Shown: piece after piece, positions 15,429 to 22,101 of the stretch
Layout: each line of letters starts with the position of its first letter
Position numbering within the stretch: the first letter of the stretch is position 1
IMG/VR virus record: IMGVR_UViG_3300042691_004699
Location: 1-24,059 of that record
Strand: one strand, 5' to 3'
Length of the DNA: 24,059 nt
From: a virus
Translations under genes and position numbers: made by a program
Notes under the pieces: model-generated
What the model saw: the letters and a program-made list of their open reading frames with translations, nothing else
Told to the model about the DNA's origin: nothing
Databases searched by the model: none

Positions 15429-16206
15429 CTAGCAAGCTAAGCGGTAGAGAAATATCTTCACCGCATGCCTTGCAAGCTTTCTTCACCTCCCCAAGGCGAG
15501 GGCCTGGGTTGCGTTTGATAATCTCGTCGATTACGCGGGTGCGGTCTGCCATACCAAGGGATAGTGCAGTACCAGCTCCAACAGATGGTTCACCGTTTAT
15601 TGAAACAATACATCCAGATAGTAAGAGTGTATTAATCTCAGCTGATGTCTTGTCGTAGTTTTCCATCAGCCTTTTTTGTGTTATTCCGTTTGGAAGAGCC
15701 ACAGTTACTGGACCTTGCTTAGTATCCATAACCCATACGCGGTCTCCCACTGGGTCTTTCAATCTAACAACAGGGACATCTTCTGTTAAGTCAATTGTTG
15801 TCTCATGCTCGTCTTGGCAAGAGAAACACTTAACCATTAGGTTAGATGTCTGTCCAAATGTAACTCTTCTAATACCTAGAAGGATTGCGTCACGGTCTCC
15901 CGATAGCAGCATATCTAGGTCGTCGGCTGTGGCTTCCTTGTCTCCAAGCTTAACCAAGCCTCTGGCTAGTAGAACGTTAAGAGCTTTTCCTGAAGAGCCT
16001 GACTTAGCTACAGCTTCTTCATCTGCTCCTGTTAGTTCCCTAACCTCTGCCGAAGTGTGCAGTTCACCCTTAAGGTCAACAAAACCACCAGGCAGTTCTA
16101 CCTCTGACTCAGAAGGCGCCCGCGTCTTAATCTTCGGCGCGGGCTCCTCTGAAATCTTTTCAGCGAACTGTTGTAGTAATTGTGCATCGGTAATAATGTC
16201 TGACAT
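15412..16206 (-). CDS. tail assembly chaperone / T4 gp26-like zinc-ribbon protein
   Basis: A 264-residue protein between tail tube and tape measure genes. It has two CxxC pairs, CFSC near 124 and CKAC near 243, which form a probable zinc ribbon split by a long insert. A strand-rich middle contains PVTVALPNGITQKRLMENYD. Its place corresponds to the tail assembly chaperone (gpG, P2 gpE), and zinc-ribbon proteins of the T4 gp26/gp51 baseplate type occur here in other contractile phages. The N-terminus is acidic with a PAPKIKTRAPS linker. The ATG at 16206 has AGGAG seven bases upstream. The end overlaps a frameshift-only ORF, which strengthens the chaperone reading over a structural baseplate role. 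Confidence 0.68.
   Translation of the reverse strand: MSDIITDAQLLQQFAEKISEEPAPKIKTRAPSESEVELPGGFVDLKGELHTSAEVRELTGADEEAVAKSGSSGKALNVLLARGLVKLGDKEATADDLDMLLSGDRDAILLGIRRVTFGQTSNLMVKCFSCQDEHETTIDLTEDVPVVRLKDPVGDRVWVMDTKQGPVTVALPNGITQKRLMENYDKTSAEINTLLLSGCIVSINGEPSVGAGTALSLGMADRTRVIDEIIKRNPGPRLGEVKKACKACGEDISLPLSLLDLFRI
15420..15423 (-). other. candidate +1 ribosomal slip site (TTT-C)
   Basis: The zero-frame codons before the stop are GAT TTG TTT CGT ATA TAG. A Phe-tRNA on TTT (15421-15423) can move one base forward to TTC, its better match, after which the extension frame continues GTA TAT AGC GAA. The shift must happen between 15428 and the zero-frame stop at 15412, and this is the only clean +1 re-pairing I find there. 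The product would be about 313 residues. Confidence 0.45.
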
Positions 16207-16227
16207 TTTATACTCCTATTAGTCGGT

Positions 16228-16893
16228 TTAAAGCTTTCCAGTATCCTTACGCTTGTAATCATCACCAGTAAAGAATACTGATAGACCTTCGTGAACTAGT
16301 GACATTGACTCATAAAGAATCGCTCCGTCAGCAGCATTTAGGTCTGTATAGTTTAGCGTAGTAATCCAAGCGTTATGAATCTTGAATCCCATACGTGGTG
16401 TGTTGTCATTTACAGTTGTGGTTGCTGCGTTTGTAGCAGTGTTTGGGTGGTCCATAACATAGACAGTGATGTCTACGCGGAAGTTCTTGTCCACTCCAGC
16501 CTGACGCATTGCAATACCTTCACCTGAAGATGTAGCAAACAGTCCACGCATCCAAGTAATAGCTTGGTCGTTTCCGTAAAGGACACCACGCTGCATAGTA
16601 ATTGGGCTGAAAGTAGTCATACCTGGTACCTGGTGAACAGTGGTGTTGTAGCCACCTTCACGGTACTGGATTGACTGTGTGTTAATGCTTAGACCAGAGA
16701 TTTGTGAGAAACCGCCAATCCAGCTAGTAGAGACACCAGAGGTTGCTGGTTCTGTGCTTGAGCCAGTTAGGATTTTATCAGTGAACGGTGCGCCACCTGC
16801 TGCGGGTGTAAACTGTGCATAAAATCGGAACGAGCGTAGCGGGTCAGTCGCTAACTTTGAGAAGCGATTGATGATACTTGAAGGGGTTGTCAT
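16228..16893 (-). CDS. tail tube protein (gp19-like)
   Basis: A 221-residue protein of the T4 gp19 / contractile tail tube family, which stacks in hexamers to make the inner tube. The motifs are DPLRSFRFYAQF near the start, GGFSQISGLSINTQSIQYREGG in two adjacent parts (about 60-81), ITMQRGVLYGND (about 97-108), and the C-terminal strands WITTLNYTDLNA and SMSLVHEGLSVFF. The order GFSQISGL, then EYREGG-like, then TMQRG, is the family hallmark. GGAGAG precedes the ATG. It follows the sheath gene directly, with a short gap, as in T4, P2 and eCIS clusters. Confidence 0.94.
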   Translation of the reverse strand: MTTPSSIINRFSKLATDPLRSFRFYAQFTPAAGGAPFTDKILTGSSTEPATSGVSTSWIGGFSQISGLSINTQSIQYREGGYNTTVHQVPGMTTFSPITMQRGVLYGNDQAITWMRGLFATSSGEGIAMRQAGVDKNFRVDITVYVMDHPNTATNAATTTVNDNTPRMGFKIHNAWITTLNYTDLNAADGAILYESMSLVHEGLSVFFTGDDYKRKDTGKL

Positions 16894-16908
16894 TTATTTG
16901 GCTCTCCT

Positions 16909-18411
16909 TTACGCAACAGTAACGGTGGTTCCACCGTCAAACTGGCCAATTTTGATGATTACGAATTCGGCTGGACGCTGTAGGGCAACGCCAACTTCAA
17001 TGTTTACTTGGCCTTGGTCGATTAGGTACTGAGGGTTGTTCTCAGCATCAACCTTGACAAAGAATGCCTGGCTAGGAGTAGTGCCGCGTAGGCCTCCCTG
17101 TGACCAGAACTGTGTTAGGAATGAAGACACTGTTGCATCTAGACGACGCCACAATCCTTCGTTGTTTGGCTCAAAGATAGCAAACTGAGTAAGGTCTGTA
17201 AGAGACTTACGTAAGTAGATAAGCGAACGACGTACTGGTACGTACTTATCAATGTAGCCTGCCTTAAGAGTTCTTGCTCCCATTACCACATAGCCTGAAC
17301 CTGGGATAAAACGGATAGCGTTTACAGGTGCTGCAGCTGTGTTAAGAGAGTCAAGATTTGCATTTGTAAGCTGACGTGTTGATACAACACCAGCAAGACG
17401 AGCCTGCAAACCAGCGGGCGCCTTGTAAACTCCACGAGAGTTATCAGTAGTAGAGATGAGACCTGCTACAGCAGCTCCCGCACCCACAGTTAAAGTTCTA
17501 CCAGTGGTAGCTCCAGGAGCTAAAGTTGGGTCTGTAATAGTAAGAGGTGGGTAGTAAACAGCAGCTAGAGAGCTTGGTGTGTATTGACCAGAACGTACAA
17601 GTTGGTCTGCTGGAGTGTTGTCAATTCCATCAACAACTACAAACACATCATCGCGACCTTCAGCGTAGCTGATTGCAGCGTTGACAATGTTCACAGCTGT
17701 CTGACCTGGCAAGTTAAGAACCAAAGACTGAAGGACAGTATCATGTGCTGCAAGTCCTGCTGAGTATTCAGTAACTGAAACTGCGTTTCCGACTGAACCA
17801 CCAGCAAGTGGCTGGTTAACAACAACAGCTGGGTTTCTTGTGGTTCCAGTGTTTGAAGAGTTTAGGTCTGTCAAAGTTACGTAGTTAGATACCACGTTAA
17901 CATTTGTTGGTGCGTAGCGTGCGTCAGATGCTGTCATTGATAGCTGAGTGAATGTCTCTACAACGTTAGAGTCTGTTGTACCGCCGCTATAGACAACTAG
18001 GTCAAAGTAGCCAGTCTCAATAGAGTTAGAGATAGAAATGTTTAAATCGTTACCCCAACGACCTGGGTTCTTAGCAGCTACCTGAAGAGTTGCTGAAGCG
18101 CTAACAGCTCGGTCATTAAGTGAGCGTGTAGAAAGACCTGGGCTTGCTGCAACACGTGTTACGTAAAGCTGGCTTCCCCCATTTGAGAAAAACATATAAA
18201 CTGCAAGTGGTACATCATTGTTAGTGTAAGAGTTCCAAGAACCAAATAGTGTTACGTACTGGTTCCAAGATGTTACAAGTGTAGGGGTGTTAATAGGGCC
18301 ACGGTCGTCTTCACCAACAAAAGCTGTAATAAACTCTGAGTTGGTGCCAGCGATTGGCTGTACAGGGTTTAACGTTTCTTGAACGTATACCCCAGGGCGT
18401 TGAAATGCCAT
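16909..18411 (-). CDS. contractile tail sheath protein
   Basis: A 500-residue tail sheath. The N-terminus FQRPGVYVQETLNP is the classic sheath opening, the donor strand that links neighbouring subunits. It is followed by FVGEDDRGPINTPTLVTSW and a VPLAVYMFFSNGGSQLYVTR block. The C-terminal domain has IRFIPGSGYVVMGARTL, the RRSLIYLRKSLTDLTQFAIFEPN stretch (two adjacent parts), and ends in EVGVALQRPAEFVIIKIGQF. The variable middle (about 130-290) is the outer domain. AAGGAG lies nine bases before the ATG. Sheath plus tube establish that the phage has a contractile tail. Confidence 0.96.
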   Translation of the reverse strand: MAFQRPGVYVQETLNPVQPIAGTNSEFITAFVGEDDRGPINTPTLVTSWNQYVTLFGSWNSYTNNDVPLAVYMFFSNGGSQLYVTRVAASPGLSTRSLNDRAVSASATLQVAAKNPGRWGNDLNISISNSIETGYFDLVVYSGGTTDSNVVETFTQLSMTASDARYAPTNVNVVSNYVTLTDLNSSNTGTTRNPAVVVNQPLAGGSVGNAVSVTEYSAGLAAHDTVLQSLVLNLPGQTAVNIVNAAISYAEGRDDVFVVVDGIDNTPADQLVRSGQYTPSSLAAVYYPPLTITDPTLAPGATTGRTLTVGAGAAVAGLISTTDNSRGVYKAPAGLQARLAGVVSTRQLTNANLDSLNTAAAPVNAIRFIPGSGYVVMGARTLKAGYIDKYVPVRRSLIYLRKSLTDLTQFAIFEPNNEGLWRRLDATVSSFLTQFWSQGGLRGTTPSQAFFVKVDAENNPQYLIDQGQVNIEVGVALQRPAEFVIIKIGQFDGGTTVTVA

Positions 18412-18453
18412 TTAGATTATCTCCTTAGATAGATTTTACGTAGGTTCCGTTTA

Positions 18454-19122
18454 TTACAAGATTTCGTAGACCGAAGGGATAGACGTCTGGTTGTTTACTG
18501 GAAGGTTAAGATTGACAGTAGTAACTGCAGGTATTGCTGCGGCTGCTGTTGCTGGAGTCATTTCGCTAACCACCCTTAATGTAAAGACGTTACGTAGGAG
18601 GCGTCGGTTTCCACTTTCCGCATCCTCAAACGTATCTCGCTTTGCATATCCATCCACGAACATAGACCGCTTGCTGTATTCAGTTCCTAACTGATTACTT
18701 ACAGGCAGGACGCCGTACTTGGATGGAAACTTATTCCACATCTGAAACAGGATAGCTCTGTCATGTCGTGGGTGTCTTGCATATGTTGTAAGCTGATAAA
18801 TAAGGTCGTAAGCAATTGGGTAGTCATACTCGTAAGCTAGGCCTGGCACAGCTGTGATAGTTCCACGGTAGTCTCCGTCGTGTAGCTTTCCCTGAACCTG
18901 TCGGTCGTTAGCTGGAACAACATCAATCAAATCTATTGTGACAAAAGGAAACTCTTGTGCGCGGGCTTCTACATCTGGATACCCGAACCAGACCTTTACA
19001 GGACGGGTCTTAAGAGTTTCAGTAGGGCCGTTATTTGCAGCAGACTTCTCATCAGCTACCACCATACCCTGCAGGTAGTTCTTGATTGCCTCATCTTCCG
19101 CAATGATAAATGGGCTACCCAT
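18454..19122 (-). CDS. putative tail terminator / tail completion protein
   Basis: The start at 19122 gives a 222-residue protein beginning MGSPFIIAEDEAIKNYLQ, with GAGG about eight bases upstream. A longer frame to 19170 has no support and would overlap its neighbour by over 50 bases. The sequence has a strand-rich core, FPFVTIDLIDVVPANDR and YEYDYPIAYDLIYQLTTYAR, and a disordered Ala/Pro tail. The place just before the sheath matches the tail terminator (T4 gp15-like), which caps the tube and sheath and binds the head. The family is not certain from sequence; neck or connector protein is the alternative. It overlaps the previous gene by eight bases. Confidence 0.6.
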   Translation of the reverse strand: MGSPFIIAEDEAIKNYLQGMVVADEKSAANNGPTETLKTRPVKVWFGYPDVEARAQEFPFVTIDLIDVVPANDRQVQGKLHDGDYRGTITAVPGLAYEYDYPIAYDLIYQLTTYARHPRHDRAILFQMWNKFPSKYGVLPVSNQLGTEYSKRSMFVDGYAKRDTFEDAESGNRRLLRNVFTLRVVSEMTPATAAAAIPAVTTVNLNLPVNNQTSIPSVYEIL

Positions 19123-19456
19123 GGAACACCTCGTCTTCCATAACCATACGGTCAAGGAGTTCGTGGTCAATTATTTCATCCATAAAACCAGATAGTCGGT
19201 AATTCAAACCTCGCATAACAGAGGTTGGGGCGGACTTATTAGGCTCGCCGTATTCTAGGTCCCATGCTTTATCGGGGACGTTGTAGTTTAAATTAGAGCC
19301 GTCAAAATTAACTGACATTTGGGGGATTACATCTGATGGCCAGCCAGCAGCTACTGCACGCTCACGAAGAGCTGCAGTCATTTCTGATGAACCTTCGGAG
19401 GCCTTAGCCTCTACGAGATTGTCTACGCTTAGCAACGTGTCTCCCCAGTAGTACAT
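19115..19456 (-). CDS. putative neck / head-tail joining protein
   Basis: A 113-residue protein. The core AWDLEYGEPNKSAPTSVMRG (64-83) recalls HK97 gp10-like neck proteins, where a short EYG/EFG motif is followed by a proline turn and a helix beginning with Arg. The C-terminus is helical and acidic. Two starts are possible: ATG at 19456 with no Shine-Dalgarno sequence, or TTG at 19435 with GGGGAG five bases upstream, which would also reduce the overlap with the gene before it. Position between a small membrane protein and the terminator-like gene supports a head-tail joining role. Confidence in the coding frame is higher than in the function. Confidence 0.55.
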   Translation of the reverse strand: MYYWGDTLLSVDNLVEAKASEGSSEMTAALRERAVAAGWPSDVIPQMSVNFDGSNLNYNVPDKAWDLEYGEPNKSAPTSVMRGLNYRLSGFMDEIIDHELLDRMVMEDEVFHG

Positions 19457-19565
19457 TTGCGACAGTCAAAGCTCCCAAAGCTGCAGTGACAGCATTACCA
19501 GGAATGGCCTTATTAATCTCGCGTCTGAAGTCTGTGTCAGATGCTGAGGATACTTTTTTAGGCAT
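19404..19565 (-). CDS. small basic protein with one membrane-like segment
   Basis: A 53-residue protein with basic ends (MPKKVSS and HVAKRRQSRRG) around a hydrophobic stretch AVTAALGALTVANVLLG (34-50). The ATG at 19565 has AGGA about six bases upstream; an ATG at 19571 and a TTG at 19592 are less well placed. It overlaps the next gene by 53 bases (32 if that gene starts at its TTG), more than any other pair here, so one of the two starts may be wrong. It is the first gene after the terminator at 19647-19664. I do not recognise the family. A membrane or virion-bound peptide is possible. Confidence 0.45.
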   Translation of the reverse strand: MPKKVSSASDTDFRREINKAIPGNAVTAALGALTVANVLLGRHVAKRRQSRRG

Positions 19566-19609
19566 GTCCATCCTAGATTTCGCAAGGTACAACGCAGGGG
19601 GTGAAGCTT

Positions 19610-19633
19610 TGAATCCCGCATGGATTCACTATA
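19610..19633 (-). promoter_or_regulatory. candidate -10 box with adjacent palindrome
   Basis: On the minus strand TATAGT (19628-19633) resembles a -10 box and is followed at once by a seven-base-pair palindrome, TGAATCC-ATGCG-GGATTCA (19610-19628), which shares one base with it. No -35 match lies 17 bases upstream. The spot, between a terminator and the first gene of the tail block, is where a promoter would be expected. The palindrome could be an operator or a 5' hairpin. Confidence 0.33.
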
Positions 19634-19646
19634 AGGATAAAGCAAA

Positions 19647-19664
19647 GGGCCCCTTTCGGGGCCC
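19647..19664 (-). terminator. intrinsic terminator after the Lys-rich gene cluster
   Basis: The minus strand reads GGGCCCC-GAAA-GGGGCCC, a perfect seven-pair GC stem with a GNRA-type tetraloop, followed by the T-rich run TTTGCTTTAT. It lies nine bases past the stop of the last Lys-rich gene and ends that transcript or lowers expression of the tail genes. Confidence 0.85.
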
Positions 19665-19672
19665 TAAGCGTA

Positions 19673-19873
19673 TTACTTCTTTTTAATCTTCTTGATAATC
19701 TTGGCGTCAATCTTCTTATCTTCAGCCATGGTCTTAGGCTTCTTCTTAGCTCCGTGAGCCTTGTCAGCCTTCTCAAACTTAGCCTTCTGAGCAGGGGTCA
19801 TACCCTTGGTCATCTTGGCGTCCTTCTTCTTATCCTTGGCTTCTGTATACTTACCAAAATTAAAGGTGGCCAT
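19673..19873 (-). CDS. Lys-rich small protein
   Basis: A 66-residue protein with about a third lysine, Ala-rich and with few hydrophobic residues: MATFNFGKYTEAKDKKKDAK, a MTPAQKAKFEKADKAHGAKK helix and a KIIKKIKKK end. It is histone-like in composition but has no motif I can assign. Being strongly basic it probably binds DNA or acidic proteins and may be packaged in the virion. The start shares TAATG with the preceding CxxCxC gene, and a terminator lies just downstream. Coding is supported by the coupling and the terminator position. Confidence 0.7.
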   Translation of the reverse strand: MATFNFGKYTEAKDKKKDAKMTKGMTPAQKAKFEKADKAHGAKKKPKTMAEDKKIDAKIIKKIKKK

Positions 19874-20013
19874 TACATGCCTTTCTTTCTTACCATAGAT
19901 GACTTCTTGCCCTTTGCTGGGGCAGCCTTCTTAGCAAACTTCTTGTTAGCCGCTTGAAGGGTCTTCATGCCGTGCTTATCCTTTGGCTTACCGCAGCCAC
20001 AGGTAGCGCACAT
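19873..20013 (-). CDS. CxxCxC small Lys-rich protein (second copy)
   Basis: A 46-residue protein starting MCATCGCGKPKDKHGMKTLQ, then a Lys/Ala-rich tail ending in SSMVRKKGM. The CATCGC head (CxxCxC) is shared with the previous gene, so the two look like diverged tandem copies. Three cysteines and a nearby His14 could hold one metal ion. It is too short for usual ORF cut-offs, but TAATG junctions on both sides tie it into the chain. Function is unknown; a virion-associated DNA-binding peptide is a guess. Confidence 0.68.
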   Translation of the reverse strand: MCATCGCGKPKDKHGMKTLQAANKKFAKKAAPAKGKKSSMVRKKGM

Positions 20014-20180
20014 TACTTCTTCTTCTTACGTAGGGCGGCAAAGTCTGAGCCTTCTAGCTTGCCGTCTTTGTCTACATCAAGCTTCTTCTGCTTAGATGAC
20101 ATACCCTTTGGAGCAGCCTTCTTAGCAACCTTCTTAGCAGCCTTCTTCTTCTTGCCCATGCATCCACATGTAGCGCACAT
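20013..20180 (-). CDS. CxxCxC small Lys-rich protein with EF-hand-like loop
   Basis: The start at 20180 gives 55 residues: MCATCGC, a KKKKAAKKVAKKAAPKG segment, then LDVDKDGKLEGSDFAAL before a Lys-rich end. The DVDKDGKLEGSD loop has acidic residues at positions 1, 3, 5 and 12, Gly at 6 and Leu at 8, which is the canonical EF-hand or dockerin-type calcium loop, here present once. A longer frame to 20264 would run across the previous gene and has no support. It begins one base after the preceding stop and shares TAATG with the next gene. The role is unknown; calcium-dependent assembly is a possibility. Confidence 0.68.
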   Translation of the reverse strand: MCATCGCMGKKKKAAKKVAKKAAPKGMSSKQKKLDVDKDGKLEGSDFAALRKKKK

Positions 20181-20181
20181 A

Positions 20182-20325
20182 TTATTTACTCGCTTTCTTT
20201 TTAGGTTTAGAGACCTTACTCTTTCCAGAACCTGCAGGGACGCAGTTCGGAACCTTCTTGCCACCCTTAGTCTTCATGCCTACTTGAACGTAGCCATCCC
20301 AACAAGGGTTAGTATCTTTTGCCAT
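20182..20325 (-). CDS. small NPCW...VPNCVP protein
   Basis: A 47-residue protein: NPCWDGYVQVGMKTKGGKKV followed by PNCVP, then a GSGKSKVSKPKKKASK tail. The CW-x-GY-x-x-VG-x-K-x-K-x-GK-x-VPNCVP pattern is one I recognise as a short module recurring in phage virion proteins, often fused to the end of larger head proteins; here it stands alone. The two cysteines could pair or bind metal. It lies 13 bases after the lectin-like gene and one base before the CxxCxC gene. Function is unknown. Confidence 0.7.
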   Translation of the reverse strand: MAKDTNPCWDGYVQVGMKTKGGKKVPNCVPAGSGKSKVSKPKKKASK

Positions 20326-20338
20326 TATGCTACCTGTT

Positions 20339-21562
20339 TTATCTTTGTTCTAACCAGTTAACTGAACAGACTACCTTTTTATTACCAGTAGTTGTTGCTG
20401 CAGCAATAGTAAATGTGTCCGATACGGTTCCCAGGGATGTTCGTCCTAGCTGGGCATTTACTCCAGGGTCAAACACAACCTGAGGAGCTCCGCTTCCAGC
20501 AACTTGGAACCCACCGTAGATTTCTACCCCACCACTTAAGGCAGTGGCTGAGTAGTTGTACTGAGTAATAGGTTCTGGGTTTAAGGTATCTACCCATGTC
20601 CCGCCTGTGAGGGTTGCGTTTATAAAAACCTTATAGTGCAAAGAGACGTTATCAAGGGTAGCTATCTGGAAGGATAGGGGAACAACCACAGCTTGAAGAG
20701 CGGTTGATTTCAACCGTCCACTGATAATAGGATAGAAGACGTTAGCCGTCGTAGTATCGACACCAGCGATAGGCGTAGTCATATTGTTAACCGCACCCTG
20801 ATAAGCAGAGTTACCTTCTACAGCGTATGAGATAGAGCCTACGTGTAGCTTTCCTCCACCAGTTACGCCAGTGGTGTTCTTGACTTCCATTCTAATTGGA
20901 AGGAACGGGGTAGCCGACCAGACAGTAGAGATATGGTTAGCGTGGCTAGTTGTATGAACTAAGCGTCGTCTACCATCAATAACAAAGTAATACTTAATTT
21001 CACCAGCGCCGTACCACTCATAATCAATAGTTAGAAGCTGTTGTTTTGTAAGGTCGATGTTAAGACCGCTACGGCCTTCACCGTTTAGCTTATCGCCATT
21101 CCATAAACTTCTTGGGACACGGTTCTCAACGATAGTTCCAGTAGTCTTAGTTCTTACTACACAGTACATCTCGTTGCCATCTACTTCAAAATAGGCGCCG
21201 TTGTTTTCGTCAAACAAGCCCCAGCGGTAACGCATGCCAGCTTTAATTGCAGAAAGGCGATAAGCGCCAGCTACAGAAGAGGCTCTACCAGGGATATAAC
21301 GCATAACGTTTTTAGACTGGTACAGAACCTGCGAGTTTAAAGTACTTTCTGCTGTAAGGTCTACAACTGCTGCATTGGAATCCCACACGGCAGAGCCGCC
21401 GTTAGATACGGACTCGTCCCACAAAACGTCTTTTCCAAATTGAAAGCTGCTATAAAAGGTAGTCTCAATGTTAGATACCTTAAGTCTGTCTTTAGATGTA
21501 AACGTCTCTGCGTTAATAACGGATTCTACTGGAGCGGAGTGTAAGTCACCTGAGTGTGGCAT
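20339..21562 (-). CDS. lectin-like virion protein (concanavalin/LamG-type fold, putative)
   Basis: A 407-residue beta-rich protein. The pattern from about 155 onward (GLNIDLTKQQLLTIDYEWYG, then GEIKYYFVIDGRRRLVHTTSHANH, then FLPIRMEVKNTTG) resembles a virion protein family seen in diverse tailed phages, with a concanavalin/LamG-like sandwich. The N-terminal part (KVSNIETTFYSSFQFGKDVL) may dock it. The C-terminal ~130 residues are a second beta domain. Roles proposed by analogy are a head or neck fibre, or decoration that binds surface sugars. GAGGAC precedes the ATG. It sits between connector-like protein and the Lys-rich cluster, upstream of the tail block. Confidence 0.6.
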   Translation of the reverse strand: MPHSGDLHSAPVESVINAETFTSKDRLKVSNIETTFYSSFQFGKDVLWDESVSNGGSAVWDSNAAVVDLTAESTLNSQVLYQSKNVMRYIPGRASSVAGAYRLSAIKAGMRYRWGLFDENNGAYFEVDGNEMYCVVRTKTTGTIVENRVPRSLWNGDKLNGEGRSGLNIDLTKQQLLTIDYEWYGAGEIKYYFVIDGRRRLVHTTSHANHISTVWSATPFLPIRMEVKNTTGVTGGGKLHVGSISYAVEGNSAYQGAVNNMTTPIAGVDTTTANVFYPIISGRLKSTALQAVVVPLSFQIATLDNVSLHYKVFINATLTGGTWVDTLNPEPITQYNYSATALSGGVEIYGGFQVAGSGAPQVVFDPGVNAQLGRTSLGTVSDTFTIAAATTTGNKKVVCSVNWLEQR

Positions 21563-21570
21563 GTTGTCCT

Positions 21571-22101
21571 CTACTTAATATACCCAGCAAGTTCCAGGAA
21601 CTGTGGGTCGTTGACCATTTCATCGGCCATTACCTGCATACATTCTACAACCAAGAGTGTGAATCTTTCAGCAACAATGCCAGCCTGTTGGATGTAATAA
21701 GGGCGATAAACCTGGCCCTTCCAAAGAATACGGCCACGTGCTTGAAGGTCTGGGTTACCAATAACTCCTGGGGCTATTTTCTCTACGTCTTCAGCGTTAA
21801 GGGTTAGGTGTAGAGAGTCAGCTCCGTAGTAACCACGTTGACTATTCTTTACACCGCCCTGCTTAATGACAGCTCTTACTACAGGCAATTCAAATGGGCC
21901 TCGCCACATACGACCACCAGTTGCAGTAGATAGGTCTTGTCCTACATCATAGATAGGGTCAAGTACAGTAGCAATTGGGTCCCAGATAAACCACTGGGCT
22001 TTTGTTCCTACAGGCCTTTTAAGGTCTGCGTCTACGCCCTCTAATACTTTATTGGTTTCAAAGTCTGCGTCAAAGCGACCACCTGGTGCGTGAGCTCTCA
22101 T
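21571..22101 (-). CDS. putative connector or head-completion protein
   Basis: A 176-residue protein with no clear signature. It contains WFIWDPIATVLDPIYDVG, a GRMWRGPFELPVVRAVIKQG stretch, and a strand-rich second half (RILWKGQVYRPYYIQQAG, then RFTLLVVECMQVM). The WRGPF-LPVVRA and VYRP-YIQQ pieces look like a compact beta-barrel of the head-tail connector kind. It overlaps the glycosyltransferase stop by ATGA and precedes the lectin-like protein by eight bases. A structural role in head or neck is inferred from position. Confidence 0.55.
   Translation of the reverse strand: MRAHAPGGRFDADFETNKVLEGVDADLKRPVGTKAQWFIWDPIATVLDPIYDVGQDLSTATGGRMWRGPFELPVVRAVIKQGGVKNSQRGYYGADSLHLTLNAEDVEKIAPGVIGNPDLQARGRILWKGQVYRPYYIQQAGIVAERFTLLVVECMQVMADEMVNDPQFLELAGYIK

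Noticed and set aside
19123-19170. Longer start for the tail terminator-like gene (to 19170)
   Set aside because: The 16 extra residues overlap the neck gene and lack a ribosome site; the ATG at 19122 has GAGG upstream.
20181-20264. Longer start for the EF-hand miniprotein (to 20264)
   Set aside because: The extra 28 residues run across the NPCW gene in another frame. The MCATCGC start matches its neighbour's start.
19954-20361. 135-codon plus-strand ORF with hydrophobic stretches
   Set aside because: A mirror of the Lys-rich miniproteins on the minus strand, whose TAATG couplings and shared cysteine motif are better evidence.
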